From the NCBI GenBank assembly GCA_047967505.1, contig CM106540.1: 64,000 bases of DNA. One strand, given 5' to 3'. Shown here in pieces: positions 21,800 through 32,656 of this stretch (its first letter is position 1; each line of letters starts with the position of its first letter). The stretch comes from Dipteris shenzhenensis. Taxonomy: Eukaryota > Polypodiophyta > Polypodiopsida > Gleicheniales. The notes under the pieces are model-generated. The model saw only the letters and a program-made list of their open reading frames with translations. It made no database searches and was not told where the DNA came from. Both the position numbers and the translations under genes were made by a program.

Positions 21800-22898
21800 T
21801 CATGATGATCTTCCTATGAGCTTGGTTGAGATTTTTCTTCTGAGAAGGCATTTTTTATGATTGGCATTGGGAATATCTTGACCACCATGCAGGATCATCT
21901 GTGGAGTGTCTAGAAGTTGAGAGACCACAACTGCTGAATCCAACACCAATAGCTCCTTATCATGAACTATGAGGGCTTCATTCAATGGGTCAACACTCTG
22001 CATGGGCTTCTTACTAGAGTCAACCACCTTGGACTTGCCTTTGTTACCCACCACCCTCCATTGTTCATCTGAATGTGTGTTGGCCCCCATTGATCCATGA
22101 TCGCATTTGCTCATGGTTGGATATGATGACAGGATCACATTTGCTCGTGGTTGGATACGATGATGGGATCACTTGATTAGAAGCAGACTAGATTTGTGCA
22201 CTCTTTTGCATGCTCAAATCTGATGGTGAAGAAGGTCGCACTCCAAGGGATAACAAGCACTGAAGCACTAGGAAACATGAAGGACCTACTCAAATCATCG
22301 TAGCAAAGAGCTTTCAAAATAAAGCGCACCAAAAAAAATCCTTTACCAATGAATTTTGCCATATGGGCCAAGGCTGGAATATCGCATTCAAAAACTAGCT
22401 AGGACCTATTGGAGCTCCTCCAAATTTGGTACCCTGCATGTAAAGAAGAAGTAGGAACTTCCTCTTGCTAACCACTTTTGAGCTCGGCCTGATGTCTTCA
22501 ACCTGGAGCTCAAAGTTTGCAACATGCTTCTAACCCACTTCGTACCACCCTTTGGTGGCAACTTCTCTTGCGCATTGAGAAACCTCTGCTTGCAAGACCT
22601 GTTTGGCTTCTTCCAACTCTAGCGGAGTGAAGCCTGGTTGGAGATTTTTTGCCAGTGCTTCCATGTAAGACATTGATTCTGCATCCTCTTCGTGTTGCTC
22701 ACCCGAAGCCTCACCTATAGTGACCACCTCTTTCAAGGCAGTACTCTCATCACTTCTCTCCACCTCTTTTGAGGTACTTCCATCCTCACTATGCACCAAA
22801 CTCATTGTTTTCACACACTTGATGGCTGTTAAGTCGCTTCTCCATCTTTTTAGGGAGCCTCTTCTCCCTAGCACCACATAGGAATGGGTGGCGGGCAT
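21800..22898 (-). pseudogene. LINE ORF1 remnant
   Basis: Three minus-strand frames in order (22898-22530, 22371-22177, 22138-21800). The first starts at a true ATG and has an acidic middle (GEASGEQHEEDAESMSYMEA). The second has AHMAKFIGKGFFLVRF and SASVLVIPWSATF, resembling the RNA-binding region (DUF4283-like) of plant L1 ORF1 proteins. The third is basic (NKGKSKVVDSSKK), also typical of the C-terminal part. Position directly upstream of the endonuclease fragment supports the call. Frameshifts and a stop (TAG near 22395) show it is dead. Confidence 0.6.
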
Positions 22899-23220
22899 GC
22901 ACTACTCAAGCCAGTTTCGTCAGCATGCTCGCAGGGACCTAAGAAAATTATGTTATTGTTGCTAGATGGCTTCCTTTTGGATTGACAATATTGCAAGTGA
23001 CATAGATTTTTATTTTGGATTCATTTTCAAATGTACATGGATGAAGGGTATCAAAAAGTTCATGGAGTGACTATAGATTAACATCACAACATAATACTAA
23101 CTTAATGTATAATGTGTACCATGAACAAAATAAAAAAATGTAAGGGAAAACAATGGGAGATTAGCAAACTTTCTTTCAATTAGATGAATGCCTCTTGGAT
23201 GGACAATATAGCAAGCAACC
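22899..23220. repeat. degenerate copies of the 23.2-kb repeat
   Basis: The phrases GACAATATTGCAAGTGAC, AAATGTACATGGA and GGGTATCAAAAAGTTCATGG (22985-23075) match the 140-bp unit that follows, and GGACAATATAGCAAGCAACC (23199-23218) starts a further copy. No coding is seen. Confidence 0.6.
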
Positions 23221-23500
23221 TAGAGGTCTATTTTGTCATATTTATTTACAAATGTACATGGAATTTCAGGGTATGAAAAAATCAATGGAGTGAAGATGCA
23301 TTGACACCCCGTTGACATCACAACATAAAAGTTTGCATACCTAATTGAAATTTTGTGCACTAGAGGACTATTTTGTCATATTTATTTACAAATGTACATG
23401 GAATTTCAGGGTATCAAAAAATCAATGGAGTGAAGATGCATTGACAACCCGTTGACATCACAACATAAAAGTTTGCATACCTAATTGAAATTTTGTGCAC
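23221..23500. repeat. 140-bp tandem duplication
   Basis: 23221-23360 and 23361-23500 are near identical; I see about four base differences (for example GTATGAAAA versus GTATCAAAA). The unit begins TAGAGG and ends TTTTGTGCAC. The near identity implies a recent event compared with the decayed copy upstream. Confidence 0.93.
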
Positions 23501-24110
23501 TAGAGGATATCAACATCTCATTTAAAATTAATTTGATCGACTTGATATATCTGTTAGAAAATAATATTTATCTTATGCTCGAGAGAATTTATTTTGAGTT
23601 GTAATTTTATCATTTGGATTAACATGAGATAACTAATTTTTACACCAAAACTTTTCATTTTACATCACACACATTGTTCATTTCATGGCTCAAGGAATTA
23701 TTTAGCCTTTACTGGCAAAACTTTGCTTTGAAAATCTTAGACAATTGAGACTTTCATCTAAATCTCATCTGCACATTGTGCGTTTACTTTTAATTGATAG
23801 TTTTATTTGAAACATCAATTTGAAATTACATTTCATATTTTTATTATTTACACATTTGACAATTCACATTGACATTATTTGTATGTTGCATTTACAAATA
23901 GATATATTATCATATGTTGCACCTATAAATTTTGGGATATATAGAAGAAATATGAGAGTTTTAAAATTTTAAAAAATTATAATTAGCCCATAGTGTGTCC
24001 TATTAAAATTAAATTATACAAGATTCTTATATATATGCTCATTTTTAATCTAAAAATTCACATGGATAATACAATGTTCTTGGTTGCATAAACAACTCAT
24101 TTCTATGTAG
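23501..24110. other. AT-rich gene-free interval
   Basis: Very AT-rich sequence with no open frame of interest and no recognised repeat family. Confidence 0.6.
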
Positions 24111-24114
24111 GTAA

Positions 24115-24520
24115 TTGAAATTAGCATATAGAAAAGATACATTTTTGCTAATTAACTATATAGGAACTTAGAATCCACTTGATTCTCCATATAAAAATTC
24201 ACATTTCTTAGAAAAGACCCCACTTCTTATATAGGAAACATAAAATCCACTTCACTCACCATATAGAAAGTCACATTTCCTACATAGCATTGCATGGTCT
24301 ATATAGGAAATATAATTTCCTATATACAATAGACCTCATTTCCTATATAGATAACATAGAATCCACTTGATTCTCCACATTAAAGTCAAATTTCCTAGAT
24401 AGCACTACGTGGTCTATATAGGAAAAAGAATTTCCTAGAATAAAGGGGAGAAAATTGCTCTTCCTATCTAGGAAATATGCTTAAATTTCCTAGTTCCCTA
24501 GCAATTTCCTATATAGAGAT
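24115..24520. repeat. cluster of palindromic TTTCCTATATAGGAAA motifs
   Basis: TTTCCTATATAG, CTATATAGGAAA and close variants (CTTATATAGGAAA, TTTCCTAGATAG, CTATCTAGGAAA) occur at least ten times within 400 bp, in both orientations. A longer phrase AGAATCCACTTGATTCTCCA appears twice (about 24170 and 24360), and TGGTCTATATAGGAAA twice. It may be an old miniature transposon made of inverted subrepeats. Confidence 0.8.
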
Positions 24521-25540
24521 TGGTCCAAAGTCCCTTATGACCGGTTGCTTCACTACCAACGCACTTCATCCTACACTTTTGGCAATATCTCGAACGTAAA
24601 TGCAAAGAAACTACATAGATATGCAAGCCATTTACAACATTTGCTTGCATAGTTCCAGCCATTGAAGCAATCAAAACTTTATTCAAGCAAACTAGAGAGA
24701 AATTTTCATACTCACTGAGTGCTTTATTTGAAATTTTTAGTTATGTTAGTACTAAGTGATATAGTCGACCCACATTCACTGTGTTCTTGGATTGTCATTA
24801 TACCATCTTTTATGTTTTCTCAAATGTAGCAAACCTGCAATTTCAATATACATCCACGAATTCGTTTTGGCAAAAGTTCAGAAGGAGGTCTCAAATACTT
24901 GCCTATCGTGTGCTGTAGGTGTTGTACCATGGCATACTCCTTTCCCTTTTCATTCCATGGGTTCCAACCCAATGGACAAGCTCCTATGAATAACCAATGA
25001 TCTTCAGAGATGCCTCTTGCATTGCCGTTACACTCTACCATGCATCTTTCCTAATATTGATGGTGTGCCTTCATAGCAATACATAGCATTGGAGTTCCCC
25101 TCTACTCCAGCAACCACCCATGACTCCCACCTACAAATCTTAACCCACCTTGCACTCATGCAACATCCTCTAAGACATTGAGAGCCAAAGAGGACAGCCT
25201 AGTGGGGGTAAATGTTGAGTGCCGAGGGCTGCTAAGGCCATAATTCTTGATCATGGAGAGGTGAAAATGACATGGCAGCTATTAGTACATTGTGTACATG
25301 CAAATTTCTATTTGACAAGCATCGCAAGGAGGGAGGGCTCATGCAAAATATCAAGACTGCTAGGAACAATGGCAAAGAATTGCCCAAAATTACAGCAAGG
25401 TTGGATTGTAGGTCATGTGGGAGCAAGCCTGCAATAAACATTCCTAAATATGGCCTCAATATCAATGGGTGCGTGACTATGAGGCAAACATCCCTTCAGG
25501 AAAGTCCTCATACTAGTCACTCACCCCGAATCAATGAGTT
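24521..25540. other. no supported gene
   Basis: Several frames of 60-93 codons overlap on both strands, with no domain and no convincing start. The frame at 25272-25553 (+) has a few cysteines (DCRSCGSK) but I could not assign it. Confidence 0.5.
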
Positions 25541-25544
25541 GCTG

Positions 25545-26090
25545 ATAAAATAAAGGTGTTCAGGTTCACACGTGAGCTATGGGATATCATGCATCCCATC
25601 TTCCACAGAGAGTGGTGCGTGGATCCAACTCCCAATGTTTTTGACTCTTCTGCAGCGGCTGGTATGTGATTCTTACATTTTCTGAAGCACTTAAGCATAT
25701 ATTTCCTCAAACTCTCCAATACATCTCTGCTATTGGCATGCAGGCGCCTTGAGGAGCAAACACCACCAAGGTCCCATCCGGATGTACCCACCTGTGAGGT
25801 CGATGATGACCTTGATGTGGAAGGGTGCCTCGTGGGCAAAGCAAAATCCTTATCCATTGGATTGAGAAAGAAGATGAAGAGACGCACGGTTGAGCAATGG
25901 ATTCAAGAGGGAAATGTGAACCTGAAGAAATCCTTCAAAGAAATGGAGAATGGATGCAATGAACGACATAAGGAGGCAATAGAAGTGAATAAGGAGAGTG
26001 TGAGCATCAATTTATGAATTGGCACAATGTTTGCATGTGCAATGGAGAGGCTTGCAATAGGTGTAGAGAAGTTTGTTGAGAAGAAATAGC
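25545..26090 (+). pseudogene. possible PIF/Harbinger accessory (Myb/SANT-like) protein remnant
   Basis: The region before the transposase reads FTRELWDIMHPIFHREWC at 25560-25613. After a break come TCEVDDDLDVEGCLVGK, a basic stretch (LRKKMKRRTVEQWI) and a helical tail (KSFKEMENGCNERHKEA, then AMERLAIGVEKFVEKK to about 26088). PIF/Harbinger transposons carry a second ORF encoding a Myb/SANT-like protein that helps the transposase bind DNA. The position about 0.5 kb upstream of the transposase, in the same direction, fits this, but I see no clear Myb tryptophan triad, so the call is tentative. Confidence 0.35.
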
Positions 26091-26584
26091 TTGTTCAATC
26101 ACGAGTCTTTCATGATTCTTTTATTGTTTTCAAATAGCCTCCGCATTGAAAATTTAATCTTCTTAGCATAGAACTTTAAAAATTATGGCACAATTTAATC
26201 TCCTTATCATAGAACTTCAAATTTTGTTCGAGTGAAGATATGGTACGATACTTTAAAGATCCGCATATTGAAAGGGTTTTTTATAATGTTGAGCGGATTA
26301 GGATGGAATTTATTTATACCAACTCAGGTCCCTTATGTAAGACTAGTTTCTTTGACTCATGCAGGCTACTTATGGATGCAGAAGTGCACATGGAGGAGGC
26401 TCACATTGATGGAGCGAACCATGAGCTCATTTGACTGCCTTGGCATTCGTGTTATCAATTTGTTGGCACATGTGGGGACTACTTACATCACAGAATGTAA
26501 TTAGGAGGAGGATGATGACATGGAGCAAATGGCTTTGCTCCATCATAAACACATGAAATAAGTACTCGGCTAGCTTTCCCTGAT

Positions 26585-27300
26585 TTGCCAGCTCCATGAC
26601 CCAATTGTGAGGCCATGGTACATCAAACCCCGATCAACCCATTGGTGTAATCACTACATCTTCCTTGCCCCTACAGACGATCTTAGGTTTCAAGATGTGT
26701 TGAGCCTTCCCATTGGGCTATTTACTAGCCTTTGTGACATGTTGCGAGATGATCTTGAACAAGGTCCAATTCCAACTGGCTTGCACAATGTTACTGGCCG
26801 ACTCTTTTTAGTGGAGAGGAAAGTTACCATTTGCTTACTACGTTTGTGGCCATAAGTACAAATACATCTTTGAGCAATTTGGATGTGGAAGGTCTACTGC
26901 TTGCCAATTTGTATGGAAATTCATCAAAGCCTTTGAGAGTTCGAGCAGCCCATCGGTTGCATTGGTCGAAGACACAGTCCAAGAAGGATGAGGCAAAGGA
27001 AGGGTTTCGTGCTCTCCACAGGTTTTTGAATTGTTGCGGGTCAATTGATTGCACGCACATTCGTCTAGACCTACCGGCAAATGAGAATAGTACACATTAG
27101 TAGGATAAAGACAATAACTATAGTATGGTGGTACAGGCCATTGTAAATTCAAACATGAGGTTTATGGACATCATGGCAGGATGGCCAAGTTGTAATAATG
27201 ACAAGCATGGAAGTGTCAAGGAGGGGAATAGTTGGCAGGTGCACCCATCGTTGTGGGAGGACACAGTTTCAGAGAATACATAGTGGGAGATGGTGGCTTT
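26585..27300 (+). pseudogene. PIF/Harbinger-type DDE transposase (ALP1/HARBI1-like), broken
   Basis: Three frames in sequence. First: RPWYIKPRSTHW, DDLRFQDVLSLPIGLF and GRLFLVERKV (26607-26855). Second: FGCGRSTACQFVWKFIKAFE (about 26877-26936), the helix-turn-helix-like block. Third: GFRALHRFLNCCGSIDCTHI (about 27006-27065), where the aspartate of SIDCTHI is the first catalytic residue, followed after two stops by NYSMVVQAIVNSNMRFMDI and MAGWPS with a second aspartate. The catalytic glutamate end is not recognisable. Domain order matches the ALP1/HARBI1 nuclease family. At least two frameshifts and two stops make it inactive. Confidence 0.8.
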
Positions 27301-27464
27301 GCTCTCTTGCCTTGGTTGATGATACCATACAGGCGAGGACTTCAAACACATTATCAAAATGTTAGAAGAAACAACGGTTGACAATATGGACTACAACACA
27401 TTCCTTAATCATTTAGGGTTGATGGAAAACCATATATGGTTGCCTTAAGATCAAGGCTAACACA

Positions 27465-27840
27465 ACCAACCGTGTTTTTGAAAAGACATCCAAAAGACAT
27501 CTATGAACAACTTCAACCCAAAACTGTCAAAACTATGGGGAGCAAACATGGACATACAATTCATTGTAAATCTGCACGGAGCAGTAACATATTGCACTTC
27601 ATACATGGCAAAGTCAAACAAAGCAACAATAGAGGCAATGAAACAGGCAATAGATCAATGCATCAGAGATTGGAGCACCAGCAAATGAAAGAGTAAGGAA
27701 AATGGGAAACGCAATACTAAATACACAACACATTAGTGCACAACAAGCCGTATATTTGTCCCTCTCATTACTGCTACATAGCAACACAAGAGAGTTTATG
27801 TACATAAACACTAGAGCAAGCCAGAAGAACGAACACTGTA
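27465..27840 (+). pseudogene. Helentron Rep-helicase region, N-terminal remnant
   Basis: Starts TVFLKRHPKDIY and continues after a one-base shift NNFNPKLSKLWGANMDIQFI, then YCTSYMAKSNK. This matches the Helitron block in which Rep meets the region before the helicase (the usual form is a LW-ANMD-QF- core followed by Y-x-x-SY-K-). The next frame gives LRKLG-like VRKMGNAILNTQHISAQQAV and REFMYINT, also typical of Helitron proteins. The catalytic HUH and two-tyrosine motifs are not in the window in recognisable form. Confidence 0.75.
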
Positions 27841-27868
27841 GCTAAAACGAAGATGGCAACTGGAACAA

Positions 27869-28681
27869 TTGGAACCACAAATCACAGAAATATTTTTTGA
27901 CAACATTGTGACAAAGTACAAGAATCGAAATGGAACATTACAAGACATTTGCCTAGCACAAATTGCGAGCCTATATACATTGACTGCAGGCAAAGCAAAT
28001 AAAAGGAAAAGACCAAAGATAATAAGATTCAACAACTACTCAAGAGAAAAAGACCTCGAAAACCACTTTAGAGAGCTTTGCATGCTATACTTACCATTCA
28101 TTGTGAACGAGCACTCAATATATTGGCAAGAAACTTACACAATGAATGAGCAAACAATAGAAATGAACAAAAGCCAATATCAAAAAACAATTCTTCTAAT
28201 TAAAGAATGCCAGGGACCCGAAAGCAAATGTGCTTCATCGGCAACCTCATCCGATTCATGGCACGAGCACGACCAATATGCCCTCAACCTTGACATTGGC
28301 ATGCATTCAAACCAAAAGAATTTCAATGCAACACCCATGAACATAGTAGAACGAATACCAAATGAAGAATACCATAGGTTTTTTAGGAATCTAAATGAGA
28401 AACAACATCTCATAGTGGACGACATAATTTTAAAGAAAAGAAAGGATCCGACAACACCAATACATCTTTTCCTTTCCGAATGCAAGAATAGGCAAAACAT
28501 ATGTGCTGCTCCTAATTGTACAAGCACTCCTCCGACAATACTCCCACAGAGACACAAACAATGTAGAAAAACAAAGAGACCTACTTCTAGCATACACTGG
28601 AAAAGCGGCAAGAAACATTGGCAGGAACACGATACACATAGCCTTACATTTACCCCTAATTTTTGCAAACTACACTGGGCT
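27869..28681 (+). pseudogene. Helentron Pif1-like helicase, part 1
   Basis: The frame 27869-28693 carries Helitron linker sequence (YLPFIVNEHSIYWQETY) and then the start of the Pif1 helicase (LNEKQHLIVDDII). Near 28480 a frameshift moves the Walker A region to another frame (ARIGKTYVLLLIVQALL, 28476-28526), which continues LLLAYTGKAARNIG up to the copia insertion at 28681. The helicase would unwind DNA during rolling-circle transposition. The insertion falls between Walker A and Walker B. Confidence 0.82.
28677..28681. repeat. target-site duplication GGGCT (left)
   Basis: GGGCT lies immediately before the 5' LTR start TGTGGGGG. The same five bases follow the 3' LTR at 34296-34300. Confidence 0.9.
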
Positions 28682-28850
28682 TGTGGGGGTTAAAGGTCAC
28701 TATGCCTTTACTACGGTTATGTACAATACTCAAACACATATATAAATGAATGAAAAAGAAGATTAGGTTGTTCTGCACCCACCAAAAACTTGTGTGGCTC
28801 TCTATTCTCTCTCTCCCTCTTCCGTTCTGCTTCTGTTGAGAGCACTCTCA
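28682..28850 (+). repeat. 5' LTR of copia C (169 bp)
   Basis: Starts TGTGGGGGTTAAAGG and ends GAGAGCACTCTCA, so it has TG...CA ends. It is very short for a copia LTR. A short CA/TA microsatellite sits at about 28733-28746. The end is fixed by the primer binding site two bases later; the start is fixed by the target-site duplication. Confidence 0.93.
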
Positions 28851-28852
28851 AC

Positions 28853-28864
28853 TGGTATCAGAGC
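28853..28864 (+). promoter_or_regulatory. primer binding site (initiator tRNA-Met)
   Basis: TGGTATCAGAGC is the standard plant copia primer binding site, complementary to the 3' end of initiator methionine tRNA, placed two bases after the LTR end. Confidence 0.95.
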
Positions 28865-30317
28865 TCGGGCGATCTATCTGAGCGTGCGTGAATGCCTGGA
28901 AGCTCAGCAGTTCTGTGGGAGGAAGGAGAAGCTCTTTGGGAAGCTTTATGGGTGACTTTACTTGCATCCGAGTGCGCAGAGACCTTGAAGGAACCTTTGG
29001 AAAAGTCACTTTGGTTTTACGAATTGGTTTTGAGAGCTTGTTAAGTGTTTTCAAAGAAAAAGTCATTTTTTGAGCTTTTCCCTGTTCCGTTCGACGACAG
29101 AGACTTCGTATTGACGGTAGAGGCAACTATTGCTCGCTTTTGCTGTCCATTTCACTTCAGGAGCTTGGAAACACCTTCATTCTTGAATTTGGGATCATTT
29201 CGTTGGATTTTCGACTCACTGTGTCAGATTCAACGTTTTTTCTGCCCGGGTGTTGGAACTCAAGTTTGGAGCAACCATTTGCAGATCTGTCAGTTCTGGT
29301 AGACTCAGGAGGTCCTAAAACTTCTATGTTGCTCATCATTCACACTCCGGTGGAGTTTATAAACAGTTCAGTTTCCAAAAACGTTTTTCAGTCCATGTGT
29401 TGGACCCAGTGATTGGGACCACAGTTTCTAAAACCGTCTGTCCCATTGCGTTTCGGATGCCTAAAAACCCCTACCTGTTACTTCTTGCGTGATTTGGTGG
29501 AGTATTTTCAGAGAGATAGATCTCTATGTATTTGATTTCGTCTCTCTATTATGCATTTTTCATTCTAAAGTTTTGAAACCTTAGATTTATGCCACATGGT
29601 AGTGGATAAGTGTTGACTCCCATTTCTCACTCATTGGTTGGGATTTGGAGTTCCAGCAGAAGAGAGATATTTGCAGATTGTCTTGTTGAGTCTGATTATG
29701 CAATGGCGCCCATGGTTTGAGGCATCTTAGGTTCTATTTTTAGTAGCGGTCATTACCATAGGACCATGATTTCTTGAGCATACCTTATGCAGATCACTCT
29801 GGTTGCAGTTTGAGCCGTGTGCGCTCATTTGTGGTGTGCATTGGGTTGCAGTGGATGATTTATAGGCCATTTGGATGCATTGCGATCCTTATTGGATGCG
29901 CTGATAGGCCCAGATTGCCTTATGGGATGCTATTTTTTTTGGACGCTTTGCACATGGATGCTATTTTATGCTGAGGGACAGCCATTTGACACATTGCAGG
30001 TGATGCACTGATAGTGTTATGCTCTCTTGGATGAGATATTGTTGATGCATATGCCCATGGACGGTGTTTATGCTTGAGCCATTTGGCACTTATTGGCATT
30101 TTGGATTGCCATTGCAGTTGGCATTTTCTTTTGGGCCAGATTTGCTCATATGGATGCATAGGACATGCACATGAGTCAAATGTATCTTTTGATGCTTTGA
30201 GCTTTGAGTTTTGGTGATATTTCACTCTATTGTGGCATACACATTTGGGTGCACCTGGTATTTGGTGTGATTCTCTCTTGTAGGCACTAGCATTTGGGAT
30301 TTTGCTTTATTTGCATC
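28865..30317 (+). other. copia C untranslated leader (about 1.45 kb)
   Basis: Long stretch between primer binding site and gag without a conserved reading frame. The right part (29605-30317) is shared with elements A and B. The left part (28865-29604) has no counterpart here because A and B are truncated or rearranged. A leader this long is unusual for copia elements. Confidence 0.75.
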
Positions 30318-31060
30318 AAGGCATCCTCTTCCATGTCTGAAAAAGGAGTTTTTCAGCATTAAAAAGTTTGATGGAACAAACTTTTCTTTGTGAAAAGTAC
30401 AGATAAGGGATGTGCTTATTCAAAAGAAGTAGCTAAAACCCTTGCAAGGGATTGCAACTAAGCCTGCAGCTATGTCCACAGATGAATGGAATGAGTTGGA
30501 TGCATTGGCAAAGTCTACCATTAGACTTCATCTTGGGGAGACAGTTTATTTCACAGTAGTCACTGAAAAGACTACGGAAGCTTTATGGAAAAAGTTGTGT
30601 GCTACATATGAGAAAGAGACTGCCTCAAACAAAGTCTATCTCATGAAGAGATTGTTTGAGCTGCACATGAAGGAGGGAGTTCCATAGCTTTGCACTTGAA
30701 TGAATTTAATATCATTTTCAGTCAACTTCAAGCTCAAAAGCTGAATTTTGATGCGGAAATAAGGGCAATATTTCTCTTATGCTCATTACCATCCTCATGG
30801 GATACCTTCTGTACTGCTATAAGTAACTCTGCACCTGGTGGAGTATTGAACTTTGATGATGTGGTTGGTAGCTTGTTGGCCGAGGAGATTAAACGAAAGT
30901 CAATGGAAGGCAATAAGCAGGATGTAGCCTTAAATGTGCAAAGGGGTAGATCATAGTCCAGGGGGAAGTTTCAAGAAAGAGAAAAGTCCTGTAGCAAGTC
31001 CACGGCACGGAACATTGAGTGTCACTATTGTGGCAAGAAGGGCCACATGAAAAAGGATTG
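30318..31060 (+). pseudogene. copia C gag and zinc knuckle
   Basis: The expected start codon is changed to AAG at 30318-30320 (element A has ATG there). The Gag body lies in frames 30442-30687 and 30690-30956: STDEWNELDALAKSTIRL, LWKKLCATYEKET, YLMKRLFELHMKEG, then LCSLPSSWDTF and VVGSLLAEEI. The zinc knuckle CHYCGKKGHMKKDC follows at about 31019-31060. A TGA replaces TGG early in gag, and a frameshift lies near 30688. It would form the particle and bind RNA. Confidence 0.9.
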
Positions 31061-31460
31061 CTATAAGCTTAAAAGAGAGAAAAAGGATAAGAAGAATGCA
31101 AATTGGGGTGCAAATCAGAAGGAAGAGAGTCCAAGGGAGGACAAAGGAATAGTGAAGATCGAGGAGATCAATGCAGTCATGCATGATAGTGACAATGATG
31201 TTCTCTTCATGTCTAGTTTATCTACATAGTTGCTTACCACTTTAGATGATGCATATTCCCAGGATTGGATTTTGGATTCTGGTGCTTCATTCCATGTTAC
31301 TCTCCATAGGGAATGGTTCTCCACTTTTGACAGTGGAAAGACAGGTTGTGTGGATCTTGAAAATGACTATGCATGTGACATAGTGGGAGTAGGTGACATA
31401 AAGTTTTCTTTTGCAAATGGGTCTGCATTTAATTTAAAAAATGTCTCGTGCCTAAGCTGA
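31061..31460 (+). pseudogene. copia C protease
   Basis: A lysine-rich linker, an acidic spacer, a TAG at 31227-31229 and then the aspartic protease with WILDSGASFHVTLHREW (about 31264-31314), continuing CVDLENDYACDIVGVGDI. The catalytic motif DSGA is intact. The frame ends at 31460, just before the integrase frame (31448 onward), so a small overlap/frameshift separates them. Confidence 0.9.
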
Positions 31461-32656
31461 CTAAGAGTCTCATTTCAATGGGTCAGCTAGATGATGCTGG
31501 TTTTCAAACCATCTTTGGTTCTGGGAGTTGGAAAATTCAAAAGGGCTGTATGCTTTTGGCTAGGGGTGCCAAGTGTGGGACTTTGTATCCCTTGCATGTA
31601 TCAAGGGTGTTTGATCATGTTGTTGTAATAACCGAGCAGCCAAGCACTTCTTTATGCCATTGCCGGTTGGGCCATATGAGCCAAAATGGGATGAAACTCT
31701 TATGCCGTTTGGGTTATGTACCGCATTTAAGTTTCTCTGATTTTGAATTTTGTGAGCACTGTCTCTATGGGAAGCATACTAAATCAGCCCATAAAAGAAG
31801 GGGAAAGAAAGAGTTTGAAAACCAAGATTTGGTGCATTCAGACGTATGTGGTCCCATGCCTACACGGTCATTAGGCAGGGCTGAATACTATGTGACATTC
31901 ATTGATGATGCATTTAGGAAAGTGTGGGCTTATGCTATAGCTCGGAAGAGTGATGTGTTCTAGGTATTTCAAAAATGGCTGGCCTTGGTTGAGAATTAGT
32001 CAGGTAGAACGTTTAAATGCCCGTGGACTGACAATGGTGGAGGGTCTCTCTCTCATGACTTTCAGCATTTCTGTGATACACGTGGGATTAAGAGGGGGCT
32101 CATATCCCCTTGTACTCCAGAGGAAAATCCAGTTGCAGAAAAGATGAACAGTACCATTCAAGAAAGGTTGCAATGCATGCTTTCCAATGCAAGTCTTTCT
32201 GGTGGTTTTTGGGCTGAGGCAATGAAGACTGCAGTGCATGTGATCAATAGATCACCTAGTAAGAGTTTGGATGGTGGTATTCCTGAAGAGGCATGGAGTG
32301 GCAAGAAGCCCTCTTACTCTCATTTGTGTATATTTGGGTGTGAGGCATATGCACATGTGCCAAAAGAGCTTCGAAAGAAGCTAGATCCTAAGTCTAGGAA
32401 ATGCATCTTTTTGGGTTATGGTGAAAATGGAGAGATGGGCTATTGTCTCTGGGATCCAGAAGCAAAGAAGATCATACGCAGCCATGATGTAGTCTTCAAT
32501 AAGAAGAAGATGCATAAGTTACCCATGAGGGATGTGGAAATGAGGAGAATCACTTTCCAAGACGTGAATCCACCTACATATGTTGATAGACAGCAAGCTG
32601 TCCATGCACCAAATGTGCAAGAAATGGTACCAACAAGTACTCCCACAGGTATATAA
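31448..32656 (+). pseudogene. copia C GAG-pre-integrase and integrase
   Basis: Zinc domain CHCRLGHMSQNG and FCEHCLYGKHTKSAHK, then the integrase core with DVCGPMPTRSLG, TDNGG (broken after this by a frameshift/base changes) and PVAEKMNSTIQE. Stops occur at 31961-31963 (TAG, where others read CAG/CAA) and at about 31996. The C-terminal part (32144-32656) is open: FLGYGENGEMGYCLWDP and KKIIRSHDVVFN. The catalytic aspartates and glutamate can all be located, but in different frames. Confidence 0.9.

Noticed and set aside
29774-30225. ORFs in the copia leader, seen on both strands and in elements A and C
   Set aside because: Same sequence shared by descent, no stable start or frame between copies; treated as untranslated leader.
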